DNA of 64,000 nt from Croceibacterium mercuriale (GCF_000802385.1 NZ_JTDN01000001.1:503501-567500), one strand, 5' to 3'; numbered from the stretch's first letter, positions 9,020 to 18,694 are shown. Numbers and translations: made by a program. Notes: a model not told the origin generated them from the sequence alone.

Positions 9020-10450
9020 ATGGATGCTGACACCCCCGATACAATCGTGGATCAGCTGGAGCAGCGGTATCAGTCCGCCATGGGCGAGTTGCGGGAGGCG
9101 GTGACGACCTATCTGCGTGATGGCTCCGCCCCGGCGGCGGAGCGGCGGGCGGCGGGGGCCTTCACCTATCCCGAGCTGCGGGTCCGTGTGCTCGGTCCGC
9201 GCACAGGTAACGGCACGCGCCGCGCCGACCGCAAGTTCCTGAGTCCCGGCGAATATCGCACCTCCATTACCCGGCCGCAGCTGTTCCGACGCTATCTGGT
9301 GGAGCAGCTGGAGGCGGTGGCGCGCGACCATGCCATCGAGATAGAGGTGGGCCAGTCCACCGCCGAGATCCCCTTTCCCTATGCGATCGACGGGCTGGAC
9401 ATGCAGGATGTGCCGCCGGCCGCGCTGGCGGCGATCCTGCCGACGACGGAACTGGCGCTGGTCGGCGACCGGATCTCCGACGGCAGCTGGCGGGGGAATG
9501 ACGGGTACAAGCCGCTGGCGCATTTCGATGCCCTGCGCACCGATTTCAGCCTGGCGCGGCTGAACCACTATACCGGCACGCCGCCCGAACATTTCCAGCG
9601 CTACGTGCTGTTCACGAACTATCACCGCTACGTCGATGCCTTTGCCAGCTGGGCCGGGGAGCAACTGAGGAGCGACAGCCGGTTCACCGCGTTCAGCGCC
9701 GCGGGCGGCGCCTATCACGAACGTGGCGCCCCGCAGGACGAGGTGGCGGACGATGCCTGGCGGCGGCATCAGATGCCGGCATATCACCTGATCGCGCCGG
9801 GCGGGGAGGGGGTCACGCTGGTCAATATCGGCGTCGGCCCGTCCAATGCGAAGACCCTGACCGATCACCTGGCCGTGCTGCGGCCGGAGGCGTGGATCAT
9901 GATCGGCCATTGCGGCGGCCTGCGCGCCAGCCAGCTGATCGGCGATTATGTCCTGGCGCACGCCTATCTGCGCGACGACCATGTGCTGGACGGGGTGCTG
10001 GCGCCGGAAATTCCCGTGCCGCCGATCGCGGAGGTGCAGCAGGCGCTACACCGCGCGACCGAGATCGTGACGGGCGAGGATGCGGCCACTGTGCGCGACC
10101 GGCTGCGCACCGGAACCGTGGTCACCACCGACGACCGCAACTGGGAACTGCGTTACGCCGAATATGCACTGCGCTTCAACCAGTCGCGTGCGGTGGCGGT
10201 GGACATGGAATCCGCCACCATCGCCACGCAGGGCCAGCGGTTCCGGGTGCCGCATGGCACGCTGCTATGCGTGTCGGACAAGCCGCTGCATGGGGAGATC
10301 AAGCTGCCGGGGCAGGCCAACCGGTTCTACCAGCGCGCGATCCGCGAACATATCGCCATCGGCATCGAGACGGTGAGCCAGTTGCGCGAGGTCGGCGGAC
10401 GCCTGCACAGCCGCAAGCTGCGTGCCTTCGACGAGCCGCCTTTCCGCTGA
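9020..10450 (+). CDS. amn: AMP nucleosidase
   Basis: Cytoplasmic enzyme of 476 residues that hydrolyses AMP to adenine and ribose 5-phosphate, in purine salvage and adenylate balance. The N-terminal Amn-specific domain (LGPRTGNGTRRADRKFLSPG, SITRPQLFRRYL) is followed by a nucleoside-phosphorylase-like domain with IGHCGGLR and the purine-site segment AVDMESATIATQ. The length is close to the E. coli protein (484). The ATG at 9020 follows GGAGAGAG. The gene ends one base before the end of the convergent small gene. Confidence 0.93.
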   Translation: MDADTPDTIVDQLEQRYQSAMGELREAVTTYLRDGSAPAAERRAAGAFTYPELRVRVLGPRTGNGTRRADRKFLSPGEYRTSITRPQLFRRYLVEQLEAVARDHAIEIEVGQSTAEIPFPYAIDGLDMQDVPPAALAAILPTTELALVGDRISDGSWRGNDGYKPLAHFDALRTDFSLARLNHYTGTPPEHFQRYVLFTNYHRYVDAFASWAGEQLRSDSRFTAFSAAGGAYHERGAPQDEVADDAWRRHQMPAYHLIAPGGEGVTLVNIGVGPSNAKTLTDHLAVLRPEAWIMIGHCGGLRASQLIGDYVLAHAYLRDDHVLDGVLAPEIPVPPIAEVQQALHRATEIVTGEDAATVRDRLRTGTVVTTDDRNWELRYAEYALRFNQSRAVAVDMESATIATQGQRFRVPHGTLLCVSDKPLHGEIKLPGQANRFYQRAIREHIAIGIETVSQLREVGGRLHSRKLRAFDEPPFR

Positions 10451-10451
10451 T

Positions 10452-10853
10452 TCAATCGGCGGGGTCGCGGTTCCAGGCGGTGGCCAGCTCCGTGTCCGAC
10501 AGCTTGCGGACATTGCTGACGAGGCAGCGCTGGGAGCCGGTGCCGCTGGCCCGTGGCACGACGAGTTCGGCGGGCCGGCCGGTGCAGATCCGGTCCCCGC
10601 CGCGCGACACGATGCCGATGCTGGTCGCCAGGTTGACGGGCGGGCAGCCGGCGGCGAGCGTGAGTTCGTAAGCCTCCCGGAAGCCGATCCGTACCAGCAC
10701 ACGATCCTGCCCGTCATCCTTGAAGCCGCTGATCCGCGATCCGAAGAAGCACTCCCGTGCTTCACCCGCGGCAGCGTTGGTGGCCGTATTCACCGCCTGA
10801 TCGGTGCAGGATGGCAGGAGCACGGCGGCTGCCAGCAGGATGAACATGCGCAT
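10452..10853 (-). CDS. small exported protein, DUF6491-like
   Basis: Protein of 133 residues beginning MRMFILLAAAVLLPSC, either a signal peptide or a lipoprotein signal with Cys16 as the lipidated residue (the LPSC box is imperfect). The mature part has a paired-Cys pattern (ECFF, GCPP, ICTG, RCLV) and resembles the DUF6491 family, for which no function is established. The ATG at 10853 is preferred to the one at 10877 because it puts the hydrophobic segment at the N-terminus. It converges with amn with a one-base gap. Confidence 0.7.
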   Translation of the reverse strand: MRMFILLAAAVLLPSCTDQAVNTATNAAAGEARECFFGSRISGFKDDGQDRVLVRIGFREAYELTLAAGCPPVNLATSIGIVSRGGDRICTGRPAELVVPRASGTGSQRCLVSNVRKLSDTELATAWNRDPAD

Positions 10854-11297
10854 CGGGTCATTCTCCAACTGCCGCAATCTGCTGCGTGGACGGTGGACGA
10901 ACGAACAGGCGGGATGCCGTGTTCCAGAAGCGATGGCGAGGTCGCGAGCGGCGGCGATTGGGTGATTTCAGCCGGGCGACAGCGGCGAGTTGCCGAGGGG
11001 CAGGTTCGTGTCTATGGCGACCGGGCTTCCTCCGCAGGCCAAGCGTGCGCTGGGCGGCAGGCCGGGTTAGCCAGTTCCTGGGGGTCCAATGCCGGCGCGT
11101 CTGATGATCGACTTCTCGCATGACCGGGACGCAGCTTCGTGTCCGGGTGCATGTCCGCCGGGCGGCGCCTCGGCGATGCGCCGGGCACGGCGTGACGGTC
11201 AGCCGGCGAACTGAACTGTCAGCGCAGCTGCACGAGCTGGTGGCCCGTCAAGGCATCGCCGGCTTGCTTATCTGGTGAGTGGTACGGGACGATTGGC
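10854..11297. other. 444-base gap, no gene recognised
   Basis: This stretch separates the DUF6491-like gene from the flippase. Short open frames exist on both strands, but they are Arg/Pro-rich translations with no hydrophobic core or recognisable motif, as expected from GC-rich non-coding sequence. It must contain the promoters for both flanking genes. No clear sigma-70 consensus or hairpin was picked out. Confidence 0.6.
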
Positions 11298-12671
11298 ATG
11301 TGGCTCCTGATCAAGAACTTGCAGCGATCGCGGGTATTTCGCGGCGTCAGTTCCAACATGTACGTCCAGCTGACGCAGATCTTCTCGCAGGTCGCGCTCG
11401 TCCCGGTGATGGCGACCTATTGGGGCCTGACGACCTACGGTGTGTGGCTGCTGCTGTTCAGCATCCCCGGCTATCTTGCACTGACGGACCTCGGCATCTC
11501 GCGCGCCGCCACTGCGGAGATGATCAGCTATGTCGCACGTAACGAACACAGCAAGGCCGTGGCGACCTACCGGGCTGCGCGCGTCCTGACCCTGGTGGCC
11601 AGCGGTCTGGGACTGCTGCTGGTCATCTCGCTGTCCTTCACGGTCTTCTACCAGGATCTGAACGAGAACTACGCCATCGTCGGGTATGATGTGGCGCTGG
11701 TCCTCTCGCTGCTGGCGCTTTACGGCATCATCACCCTGCAGAACGGGGTCACGAACGCGGCCTACACGGCTTCCGGTGCCTATGCCCTGTCTGGCTATAT
11801 CGTCGGTACGATGTTCGCGGCGGAAACCATATCGGCGATCATCATCGTGGCCAGCGGCGGTGGCATCGCGACGGTGGCCTTGTCCTACGTCGTGATCCGG
11901 GCGCTCGGCACGGGGATGTTCTCGCTCATCGCCAGGCGTATCGCGCCATGGCTCTTCGGCGAACATTCGGTGTCATGGCGTGATCATGTCGCGCAGCTGG
12001 TGCGTCCTGCCCTGGCACTGGTCTTCGGCTCCGTGGCGCAGGCGATCTCGATCCAGGGCACGGTCGCAGCGGTCGGCTTTGTCGCCGGCGCGGCGATGGT
12101 GCCGGTCTTCACCACCGTGCGGACACTGTCCCGCATCGCCATCCAGGCGATCATGATCGTCAATCATGCCATCATGCCGTCATTCAGTGCTGCCATGGCG
12201 ACGGACGATCGTGCCAGGACCCGCGAACTGATGACGACAAGCGTGATCGTCACCCTGATCTGCTCCACCGCCGTGCTGGTACCGGCGGCCCTGCTGGGCC
12301 CATGGTTCATCGAGTTCTGGACGAATGGGGCCGTCCGGCCGGGCAACGCGATCCTGATTGCCATGACGGGTGCGGCGTTCATCAACACCTTGTGGACGCC
12401 GATCTCCAACCTGATCATGGCGATCAATCTGCAGGAGCGGTTTGCCTACGCTTACCTCGCCGCCAGCCTTGCGGGTTTGCTTATCTGCTTCCCGCTGACC
12501 AGTGCCTTCGGCGCCACCGGTGCCGCGATATCCGTTCTGGCGGTCGACCTGTTCATGCTCCTGTGGATCGTGCCGCTGGCGCGGAAAATAGGTGTGTTGA
12601 ACCTGCGCGATCTGGTGCATGACATACCCCGTGTCCTGCAACGGGTAACAGCGTTCGCGCGGAATGGTTGA
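11298..12671 (+). CDS. polysaccharide/lipid-linked oligosaccharide flippase (MOP superfamily, Wzx-like)
   Basis: Integral membrane protein of 457 residues with about 12-14 predicted helices spread evenly along its length. It resembles the polysaccharide-export group of the MOP superfamily, which flips undecaprenyl-linked glycans across the inner membrane. N-terminal SNMYVQLTQIFSQVALVPVM and TDLGISRAATAEM match the group's first helices. The glycosyltransferase 156 bases downstream on the same strand supports a role in surface polysaccharide assembly. There is no polymerase or chain-length gene nearby, so this is an isolated pair rather than a full cluster. Confidence 0.85.
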   Translation: MWLLIKNLQRSRVFRGVSSNMYVQLTQIFSQVALVPVMATYWGLTTYGVWLLLFSIPGYLALTDLGISRAATAEMISYVARNEHSKAVATYRAARVLTLVASGLGLLLVISLSFTVFYQDLNENYAIVGYDVALVLSLLALYGIITLQNGVTNAAYTASGAYALSGYIVGTMFAAETISAIIIVASGGGIATVALSYVVIRALGTGMFSLIARRIAPWLFGEHSVSWRDHVAQLVRPALALVFGSVAQAISIQGTVAAVGFVAGAAMVPVFTTVRTLSRIAIQAIMIVNHAIMPSFSAAMATDDRARTRELMTTSVIVTLICSTAVLVPAALLGPWFIEFWTNGAVRPGNAILIAMTGAAFINTLWTPISNLIMAINLQERFAYAYLAASLAGLLICFPLTSAFGATGAAISVLAVDLFMLLWIVPLARKIGVLNLRDLVHDIPRVLQRVTAFARNG

Positions 12672-12827
12672 GGCTTGCGACCACGATGATCCTGCAGGCA
12701 CGGCCAGGTCTGGCGACATGTATGGGCGGCGGATTGTTCAGCGACGGGCAACCGTCCGAAGACTTCAAACCATGACCAACGCGCCGGATAGCAGTCTTAG
12801 CTGTGGCAACTGTCATATAGGTGGAAA

Positions 12828-13742
12828 ATGATGGCTCAAACTCGCTTTGCACATACTGAAGATGGCAGACTGTCCGAGCGTCTGGCCGAGACCACCATTG
12901 TATTCACGTGCCATAACCGGCGGGATCTCGTCTTGCGGGCAATCCCCCTGGCGCTGGTGCAGACCATTCCGGTCCATATCATCGTGGCCGACGATGCATC
13001 GACCGACGGCACGCAGCAGGCGGTGCTGCAGCAGTTCCCGGACATCACCTATCTCCGCAGCGAGACGTCGCGCGGGCCATGCTACCAGCGCAATGCCGGC
13101 GTCGAGGCGGCATCCACCCCGTTCGTCTTCCCGCTGGACGATGATTCCATGCTGGTCGACCCGGCCACGCTGGAGCAGGCGCTGGCCGACTTCACGGCAG
13201 ACGATATCGCGATCGTCTGCATGCCGTTCATCAATATCCTGCAGGATGACGTCGTCCGGCACCAGATCAAGCCGGGCATCCCGAACGATCTCCTGGATAG
13301 TGCGGCATGCGCGCATGTCGTACGGCGGGACGCCTTCCTGGCGGTCGGCGGCTACAACGAAGATCTGTTCTACACGATGGAGGAAGGCGATCTTGCCTTG
13401 CGGCTGCTGAATGATGGCGGCTGGCGCACCGTGCTGGGCACGTCGCCACCGCTGCACCACATGCAGCTGCTGAAGAAGGTCAGCGACATCCAGGATTACA
13501 CGGGCGGGCGGAACAAGGTCCTGTTCTATTACCGGTATGCGCCGGCCATGATCGTGCCGGGCCGGATCGCGGGGGCGGCGATCAAGGACATGATGCTGGC
13601 GATCCGCCGCCGCCGGCCGATGCCGTGCCTGCGTGGCATCCGCGACGGACTTGGCATGGTGCTGACCGGCCGTGCCAAGCGGACCCCCGTCCGGCGGGAA
13701 GTGTTCCGCTACTTCGTCCAGCAGCGTGCCTATTCACGTTGA
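12828..13742 (+). CDS. glycosyltransferase family 2
   Basis: Protein of 304 residues with a GT-A fold. TIVFTCHNRRDLV starts the nucleotide-sugar domain, HIIVADDASTDGT is the family 2 motif, and PLDDDSML carries the metal-binding DxD. RDAFLAVGGYNEDLF and MEEGDLALRLL match the acceptor and catalytic-base region. It probably adds a sugar to a cell-surface glycan together with the upstream flippase. Two ATG codons (12828, 12831) lie in tandem. The 3' end overlaps the convergent GH35 gene by 13 bases. Confidence 0.88.
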   Translation: MMAQTRFAHTEDGRLSERLAETTIVFTCHNRRDLVLRAIPLALVQTIPVHIIVADDASTDGTQQAVLQQFPDITYLRSETSRGPCYQRNAGVEAASTPFVFPLDDDSMLVDPATLEQALADFTADDIAIVCMPFINILQDDVVRHQIKPGIPNDLLDSAACAHVVRRDAFLAVGGYNEDLFYTMEEGDLALRLLNDGGWRTVLGTSPPLHHMQLLKKVSDIQDYTGGRNKVLFYYRYAPAMIVPGRIAGAAIKDMMLAIRRRRPMPCLRGIRDGLGMVLTGRAKRTPVRREVFRYFVQQRAYSR

Positions 13743-16228
13743 TCTGACGGTCCCCGCTGATCGAGCGCGGGCGATCCGGTCAGGACGAGCTTGTACTCCG
13801 GCTCGATGGTGATCGACCGCACCTCGGCGATCTGCGCATCGGTCGCGAGCTTCGGGCGGACGGCTGCGTCCAGATAGATCGGGGCATCACCACGAAGCGG
13901 CAGGATGACCAGTTCCAACCGGTCCGCCAGCCGCTCTCGGAAGCGCTTTAGGCCGATGGACCATTTGCGCCCGTCCCAGAACGCATCATCCAGCATGTCG
14001 CTGCCCTGGAACAGGCGGGCGATATCCCCGGTATAGTCGATGGTCAGCCAGGCATCGCCCACCCCGTCAAGGGCGTTCTCCGGCACCTGCACCGTCCACC
14101 GGCCGGCATTGGCGAACGCCTCGAGAGACGGCTGGACGGCAGAGCCGCGCGGCCCGGTCGTGGGCACAGGGCCGACAGCGCCCGGCGCGCGCAGCTGTTC
14201 CACTGCCGGCTGCCTGATGGCCTGTGCCGGCACGGTGGCACGGTAGCGGTGCAGGAAGCCGGCGCTCCGGTCCGCCGCAAGCCCCAACGGGTTCGGGATG
14301 CGGGGCCAGACGTCCATGCTGAACCTGGCCGTGCCGCGCTGGCGCAGCGTGGCAGCCCCGTCGGCGAAGGATATGTCCGCATCGGTCAGCACCAATCGCC
14401 GCGCCCCCAGCATGTCGCCGATCCAGAGCCGCCTGGCGTCGGCCGGGGAGAGCAGCAGCAGGCGATGGGTGCCGCCCGTGCGGTCGCGTATGGTGGTGAT
14501 GCGCGTGGCTGATGGCGCAACGTCGGCGATGATCCGCCCCGCCTGGGTCCGGGTCTTGCCGCTGATGCTTGCCACATCGGCACTGTCGAAGCCGAATTCG
14601 GCATCAATGCCGTCCACCGCCATGTAGACGTGCAGCGGGCCGTCCGCATCGGAAAGCGTGGTGATCGGCTGCGCGCTGGCCCAGGCGAGCCGGATGCCGC
14701 CAAGATCGAGATTGTAGGGGAAGAAGAAGTAGGTGCCGCTGGCGACGTCCATCGGCCGGCTGGGAAACCGCATCGTGCCACTGCCGGTCGCGACTTCGAA
14801 CTGGACATCCTGGTGGCTCGCCATCGGGTACTGGCGGACATGGTTGTTCATGAAGACGTAGCCTGCTTCGCCATCGCTGCGCACGGCGATCCGGGGCGTC
14901 CGCAGGTCGTCGGGCGCGCCCGGAACGATCTGGGGCTGGCGCAGCGTCATGCGGGCCAGCCGGTCGCCATGGTCCTGGAGGAAGTAGTGCAGCGGGCGGA
15001 GGTAATCCTGCACCGCATTGACCTCGCCATACTGGCCCAGCGGTGCCTGGAAGTCATAACCGATCAGCGGGACATCGTTGAACCCGCCGGTCCGCACGGT
15101 TTCCTCCAGCCCGCGGCCCTGCACCGTCGGGTTGGCGCCGCCGTGATACATGTAATAGCCGAGCAGGTTCAGGCCCGAACCGATCTGGGTGACGATCGAG
15201 GCGGCGATGTCGTCCGGCGCGACCAGCGGCCGGCGCCGGTACATGACCGGCAGGCCGGGCCCGTATTCGGCCCCCAGGAAGGGGGTGAGGTCACGGTCCT
15301 TGTCGGCGTCGGGCTCGCGCCGGGCATCGCCTTCGGTCTGGGCGCCCAGACCACCCGACACCCGGCTGCGGAACCGGAACACGTAATTCTCGCGCGGCGG
15401 CATCTCGCGGCGCGAGGCGGCCCATGGCTCGTCGACATATCCGCCGACAACGGCCGCAACCTCTCCGCGCGGATAGACGGCGTTGTCCCAGCCGGTGACC
15501 GTGTACAGCGGTACATCCAGGCCGAGCCGCAGCGCCAGCTGCTTCAAGGCCGCGATATGTTCCGCACCCTGGCCGGGCCCGGTCAGGTTGTATTCGTTCT
15601 CGACCTGCAGGCCGATGACCGGGCCGCCATCCTTCCACAGCAGGCCTTGCAGCTGGTCGGCGATGCCGCCCCAGAAACGCTCCACCTCGGCCATGTAGGC
15701 GGGATCGTTGCTGCGCCTGGTGGTGCGGGCGACGACCCAGTCCGGCAGACCTCCGAGCCGCGTCTCGGCATGGACCCACGGTCCCGGACGCACGTAGAGC
15801 AGGAGGCCATGCTTCGCGCAGAGTTCGGCGAACCGGCGCAGGTCGCCATCACCCGTCCAGTCGAGCTGGCCGGGGATGCGCTCATGCTGGTTCCAGATGA
15901 TGTAGGTGGCGACCGTGTCGATGCCCGACGCCTTCATCTTCAGCAGTTCCTCCTCCCAGTACCGGGACGGGAAGCGACTGTAGTGGAACTCGCCCATGAC
16001 CGGGATCCACGGCCGGCCATCGCGCGTGAGATAGCGGCTGTTGATGGCGATGGTGCCATTCGGGCCGGTGCCGGTGCCCATTCTGAGATAGCCGGAGGTC
16101 GGCTCCGACGCCGGCGCGCTGGCGTCGATCTGCAGGAGCTGGGCGGATGCCTGGGTGGCGACGGTGCCGAGCAGGCAGGCTGCCAGTGTCAGAAATCCTG
16201 TCCGGAATGGCACGGGGTGGCGCATCAT
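13730..16228 (-). CDS. secreted GH35 beta-galactosidase
   Basis: Exported glycosidase of about 832 residues. Signal peptide MMRHPVPFRTGFLTLAACLL ends near ATQASA (residue 29). The GH35 barrel follows: DGRPWIPVMGEFHYSRFP (substrate loop, residues 70-87), GPVIGLQVENEYN with acid/base Glu212, and FLGAEYGPG with nucleophile Glu321. The C-terminal third is a beta-rich jelly-roll-like region. It would release terminal beta-galactose from glycans in the periplasm or outside. It is divergent from the DgoR-like regulator and close to dgoD, matching a galactose catabolic role. The second ATG (16225) has better spacing to AGGA; a frame extending to 16447 lacks a signal sequence at its N-terminus. Confidence 0.92.
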   Translation of the reverse strand: MMRHPVPFRTGFLTLAACLLGTVATQASAQLLQIDASAPASEPTSGYLRMGTGTGPNGTIAINSRYLTRDGRPWIPVMGEFHYSRFPSRYWEEELLKMKASGIDTVATYIIWNQHERIPGQLDWTGDGDLRRFAELCAKHGLLLYVRPGPWVHAETRLGGLPDWVVARTTRRSNDPAYMAEVERFWGGIADQLQGLLWKDGGPVIGLQVENEYNLTGPGQGAEHIAALKQLALRLGLDVPLYTVTGWDNAVYPRGEVAAVVGGYVDEPWAASRREMPPRENYVFRFRSRVSGGLGAQTEGDARREPDADKDRDLTPFLGAEYGPGLPVMYRRRPLVAPDDIAASIVTQIGSGLNLLGYYMYHGGANPTVQGRGLEETVRTGGFNDVPLIGYDFQAPLGQYGEVNAVQDYLRPLHYFLQDHGDRLARMTLRQPQIVPGAPDDLRTPRIAVRSDGEAGYVFMNNHVRQYPMASHQDVQFEVATGSGTMRFPSRPMDVASGTYFFFPYNLDLGGIRLAWASAQPITTLSDADGPLHVYMAVDGIDAEFGFDSADVASISGKTRTQAGRIIADVAPSATRITTIRDRTGGTHRLLLLSPADARRLWIGDMLGARRLVLTDADISFADGAATLRQRGTARFSMDVWPRIPNPLGLAADRSAGFLHRYRATVPAQAIRQPAVEQLRAPGAVGPVPTTGPRGSAVQPSLEAFANAGRWTVQVPENALDGVGDAWLTIDYTGDIARLFQGSDMLDDAFWDGRKWSIGLKRFRERLADRLELVILPLRGDAPIYLDAAVRPKLATDAQIAEVRSITIEPEYKLVLTGSPALDQRGPSDQRE

Positions 16229-16595
16229 TGTCCTGCTTCCTTCAGTTCGTCCGGCCATTACGGTCGAGGCTGCCCCCCGCCGCGGCAGCCCGTGCGGCGG
16301 TCGGTTTGGGCGATGGACACGCTTATGTCCCCGCCATCGACGCCAATCAGCACGCGAGCGGTGCCTTCCGGATGCCTGCTCATCCCGGCAGGTTAAGTCA
16401 TACTTTTGCAGATCGACGGCAGCGAGTCTATCCACCATGTGCCGCAAGGCAGGCGAGGACCCGGCGCTGGTGGACGTTCCCCATGTCCGGACCGCGCGGA
16501 TGGGCCACTGCCGACAGAACCGGCTTAATTAGGTGCAATTTGGCGTGGGTTGCGGCAGCACCGTCTTCCCACCAGCGCAAAGGAGTCCAGCGGCC
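16229..16595. other. divergent intergenic region, GH35 / DgoR-like regulator
   Basis: A 367-base control region between two divergent genes. It holds the GntR/FCD-type site at 16395-16405 and an AT-rich stretch near 16525-16545 (GGCTTAATTAGGTGCAATTTGG) that could form promoter elements. An in-frame GTG at 16533 could extend the regulator, but the strong AAAGGAG at 16579-16585 argues that translation starts at 16596. Confidence 0.5.
16395..16405. promoter_or_regulatory. candidate GntR/FCD operator AAGTCATACTT
   Basis: An 11-base inverted repeat AAGT-cat-ACTT fits the NGTNNNACN core known for FadR/FCD-subfamily GntR regulators. It lies between the GH35 gene and the DgoR-like gene. A related sequence (9 of 11 identical on the opposite strand) lies at 17446-17456 upstream of dgoD, suggesting one regulator controls both. 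Confidence 0.45.
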
Positions 16596-17372
16596 TTGTC
16601 TTCCAGCACGTTCAAGGCGGATGGCCATAGCGGGCTGTTGTCGCAGGAAGCAGGCGGCACACGCAATCTGACATCCCGGATCGTCCATGATCTCGGGCGT
16701 GCGATCGTGACCGAGCAGTTTTCGGCCGCAGCACCGTTTCCCGTGGAGGCGGAGCTCTGCCGGCGATACGATGCAAGCCGGTCGATCGTGCGGGAAGCGG
16801 TCAAGATGCTTACCGCCAAGGGCCTTCTGAAGGCACGGCAGCGGGCCGGGACCGAGGTGCTGCCGGAATCGTCCTGGAACCTGCTGGATCCGGACGTGCT
16901 GGGCTGGATGCTGCAGCGGGAATTCTCGATCGACCTGCTGATCGATTTCACGGAGATCCGCATGTCGATCGAGCCACGCGCTGCGGCCCTTGCCGCCGAA
17001 AGCGCCAAGGGTGCGCAACGGCAGGCGATCCTGCATGCCATCGACCGGATGTTCGCGGCGGAGCGAGGCGCCGACGATGCGCTGGAGGCGGACATCGCCT
17101 TCCACACGGCGGTTCTGGAGGCGAGCAACAACCGCTTCATGCGGCAGTTCACCGATCTTGCCGAGGCGACTCTGCGGTTCAGTATCCGGCGCACCAACGC
17201 CTACAAGGGTGTCGCCCGCGCCAGCGCGACCGATCACCGCCAGGTCGCCGACGCCATCGTGCAGGGCGATGCAAGGGCTGCCGCCAAGCTGATGCACGCC
17301 TTGATCCAGGGTGCGCTCGACCTGCTCATGACAGCGGGCGGGCATCGCACGCGGCCGCCATTGTTCGACTGA
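16596..17372 (+). CDS. GntR/FCD-family regulator, DgoR-like
   Basis: DNA-binding repressor-type protein of about 258 residues. The winged HTH spans roughly residues 25-90 (PVEAELCRRYDASRSIVREA, then KGLLKARQRAGTEVLP), followed by WNLLDPDVLGWML, a linker shared with E. coli DgoR, and a helical FCD effector domain with the metal-site pattern (DIAFHTAVLEAS, DHRQVADAI). DgoR responds to D-galactonate, which fits the dgoD gene 173 bases downstream. Translation probably starts at TTG 16596, 10 bases after AAAGGAG; a GTG at 16533 would add 21 residues of uncharacteristic sequence. Confidence 0.87.
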   Translation: MSSSTFKADGHSGLLSQEAGGTRNLTSRIVHDLGRAIVTEQFSAAAPFPVEAELCRRYDASRSIVREAVKMLTAKGLLKARQRAGTEVLPESSWNLLDPDVLGWMLQREFSIDLLIDFTEIRMSIEPRAAALAAESAKGAQRQAILHAIDRMFAAERGADDALEADIAFHTAVLEASNNRFMRQFTDLAEATLRFSIRRTNAYKGVARASATDHRQVADAIVQGDARAAAKLMHALIQGALDLLMTAGGHRTRPPLFD

Positions 17373-17445
17373 GGTCCGGCTGTCTGCTGCAGGTCCGCGA
17401 CACGCGCCTGTCGTCCCGGCACGACCTGTAATGCGTTGCCCGATA

Positions 17446-17456
17446 AAGTATGGTTT
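17446..17456. promoter_or_regulatory. operator-like site upstream of dgoD
   Basis: AAGTATGGTTT, read on the opposite strand as AAACCATACTT, matches 9 of 11 bases of the inverted repeat at 16395-16405. It lies about 90 bases before the dgoD start, in an AT-rich stretch that stands out from its GC-rich surroundings. This is consistent with control of the dgo operon by the adjacent GntR protein. Confidence 0.35.
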
Positions 17457-17545
17457 TATTTGACCCGGGTAGGCGAAGTGCCTACCTCCGGGCCGTTACC
17501 GGGTGAGCGACCGGCGCTCCGCACCTGCCGGTCGAAAGGGCGTGA

Positions 17546-18694
17546 ATGGCTGATCGTATCGTCTTGATCGAGTGCTTTCCTGTGCGTCCCCGCTGGCTGT
17601 TCGTCCGCGTGGAGACGGCGCAGGGTGCGGTCGGATGGGGCGAGGCCACGCTGGAGGGGCATGTGGAGTCGGTCATCGGCGCCATCGATGCCGCGCGTGA
17701 CCGCCTGATCGGGCACGACCCGGACCGCATCGAGGATGCCTGGCAACTGCTCTACCGGCTCGGGTTCTACCGGGGCGGCCCGGTGCTGATGTCCGCCATC
17801 TCCGGCATCGATCAGGCGTTATGGGACATCAAGGGCCGCAAGCTGGGCGTTCCGGTGCATGCCCTGCTGGGCGGGCAGGTGCGGGACCGCATCGCGGTCT
17901 ATGCCTGGATCGGCGGCGACATGCCGCACGACGTCGCGGCCGGCGCCGCCGCGCGCAAGCTGCAAGGCTTCACCGCCGTAAAGATGAACGGCGTCGAGAG
18001 CATGGACTGGGTCGCCAGCCCGTCGCAGCTGGAGGGCATTGCCGAGCGGGTCGCCCTGGTACGCGGAACCGGCATCGACGTGGGCGTCGACTTCCATGGC
18101 CGCGTGCACAAGCCGATGGCCCGCGGCGTGCTGCGGGCGATCGAACCCTTTGGTCCCCTGTTCGCGGAGGAGGTGCTGCTGAGCGAGCACCCCAAGGCGA
18201 TCGAGCAGCTGGCGCAGCACACCAGCGTGCCGATCGCCATGGGCGAGCGTCTGTACAGCCGCTGGGACTTCCGGCCATTCCTGGAGAGCGGCGCGATCGA
18301 CATCGCGCAGCCTGATCTGGCGCATGCTGGCGGCATTTCCGAATGCCGCCGCATCGCCGCGATGGCGGAAACTTATGACGTTGCGTTTGCTCCGCATTGC
18401 CCGATCGGCCCGCTGGGCCTGGCCGCCTGCCTGCACGTGGCGGCCGCAACCCCGAACTTCGTCATCCAGGAGATGTCGCTCGGCATCCACTACAACGGGG
18501 TGGCGGAAGACCTGACGACATTGATGCGCAACCCGGAGCTGTTCGACCTGTCCGCCGGTTCGGTCGCGGTTCCGCAGGGGCCGGGACTGAGCGTCGAGAT
18601 CAACGAAGACGCCGTGCGCGAGATGGCCAGGGAGCCGCATCGCTGGCGCAATCCGGCATGGCGCGGCGAACATGGGGAACTGCGCGAATGGTGA
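17546..18694 (+). CDS. dgoD: D-galactonate dehydratase
   Basis: Enolase-superfamily enzyme that converts D-galactonate to 2-keto-3-deoxy-D-galactonate. At 382 residues it is the same length as E. coli DgoD. The specific residues are present: metal ligands Asp182, Glu208 and Glu234, and the two catalytic histidines His184 (VDFHGRVHKP) and His284 (APHCPIGPL), each one position before the E. coli numbering. RGGPVLMSAISGIDQALWD matches the family's capping/barrel junction. It overlaps the next gene by seven bases, so dgoD, the SDR and the sugar porter form one operon. The kinase and aldolase that would complete the pathway are not in the window. Confidence 0.94.
   Translation: MADRIVLIECFPVRPRWLFVRVETAQGAVGWGEATLEGHVESVIGAIDAARDRLIGHDPDRIEDAWQLLYRLGFYRGGPVLMSAISGIDQALWDIKGRKLGVPVHALLGGQVRDRIAVYAWIGGDMPHDVAAGAAARKLQGFTAVKMNGVESMDWVASPSQLEGIAERVALVRGTGIDVGVDFHGRVHKPMARGVLRAIEPFGPLFAEEVLLSEHPKAIEQLAQHTSVPIAMGERLYSRWDFRPFLESGAIDIAQPDLAHAGGISECRRIAAMAETYDVAFAPHCPIGPLGLAACLHVAAATPNFVIQEMSLGIHYNGVAEDLTTLMRNPELFDLSAGSVAVPQGPGLSVEINEDAVREMAREPHRWRNPAWRGEHGELREW

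Noticed and set aside
11298-13742. Possible polysaccharide biosynthesis cluster
   Set aside because: Only a flippase and one glycosyltransferase are present; no polymerase, chain-length or sugar-nucleotide genes, so a full cluster is not supported.
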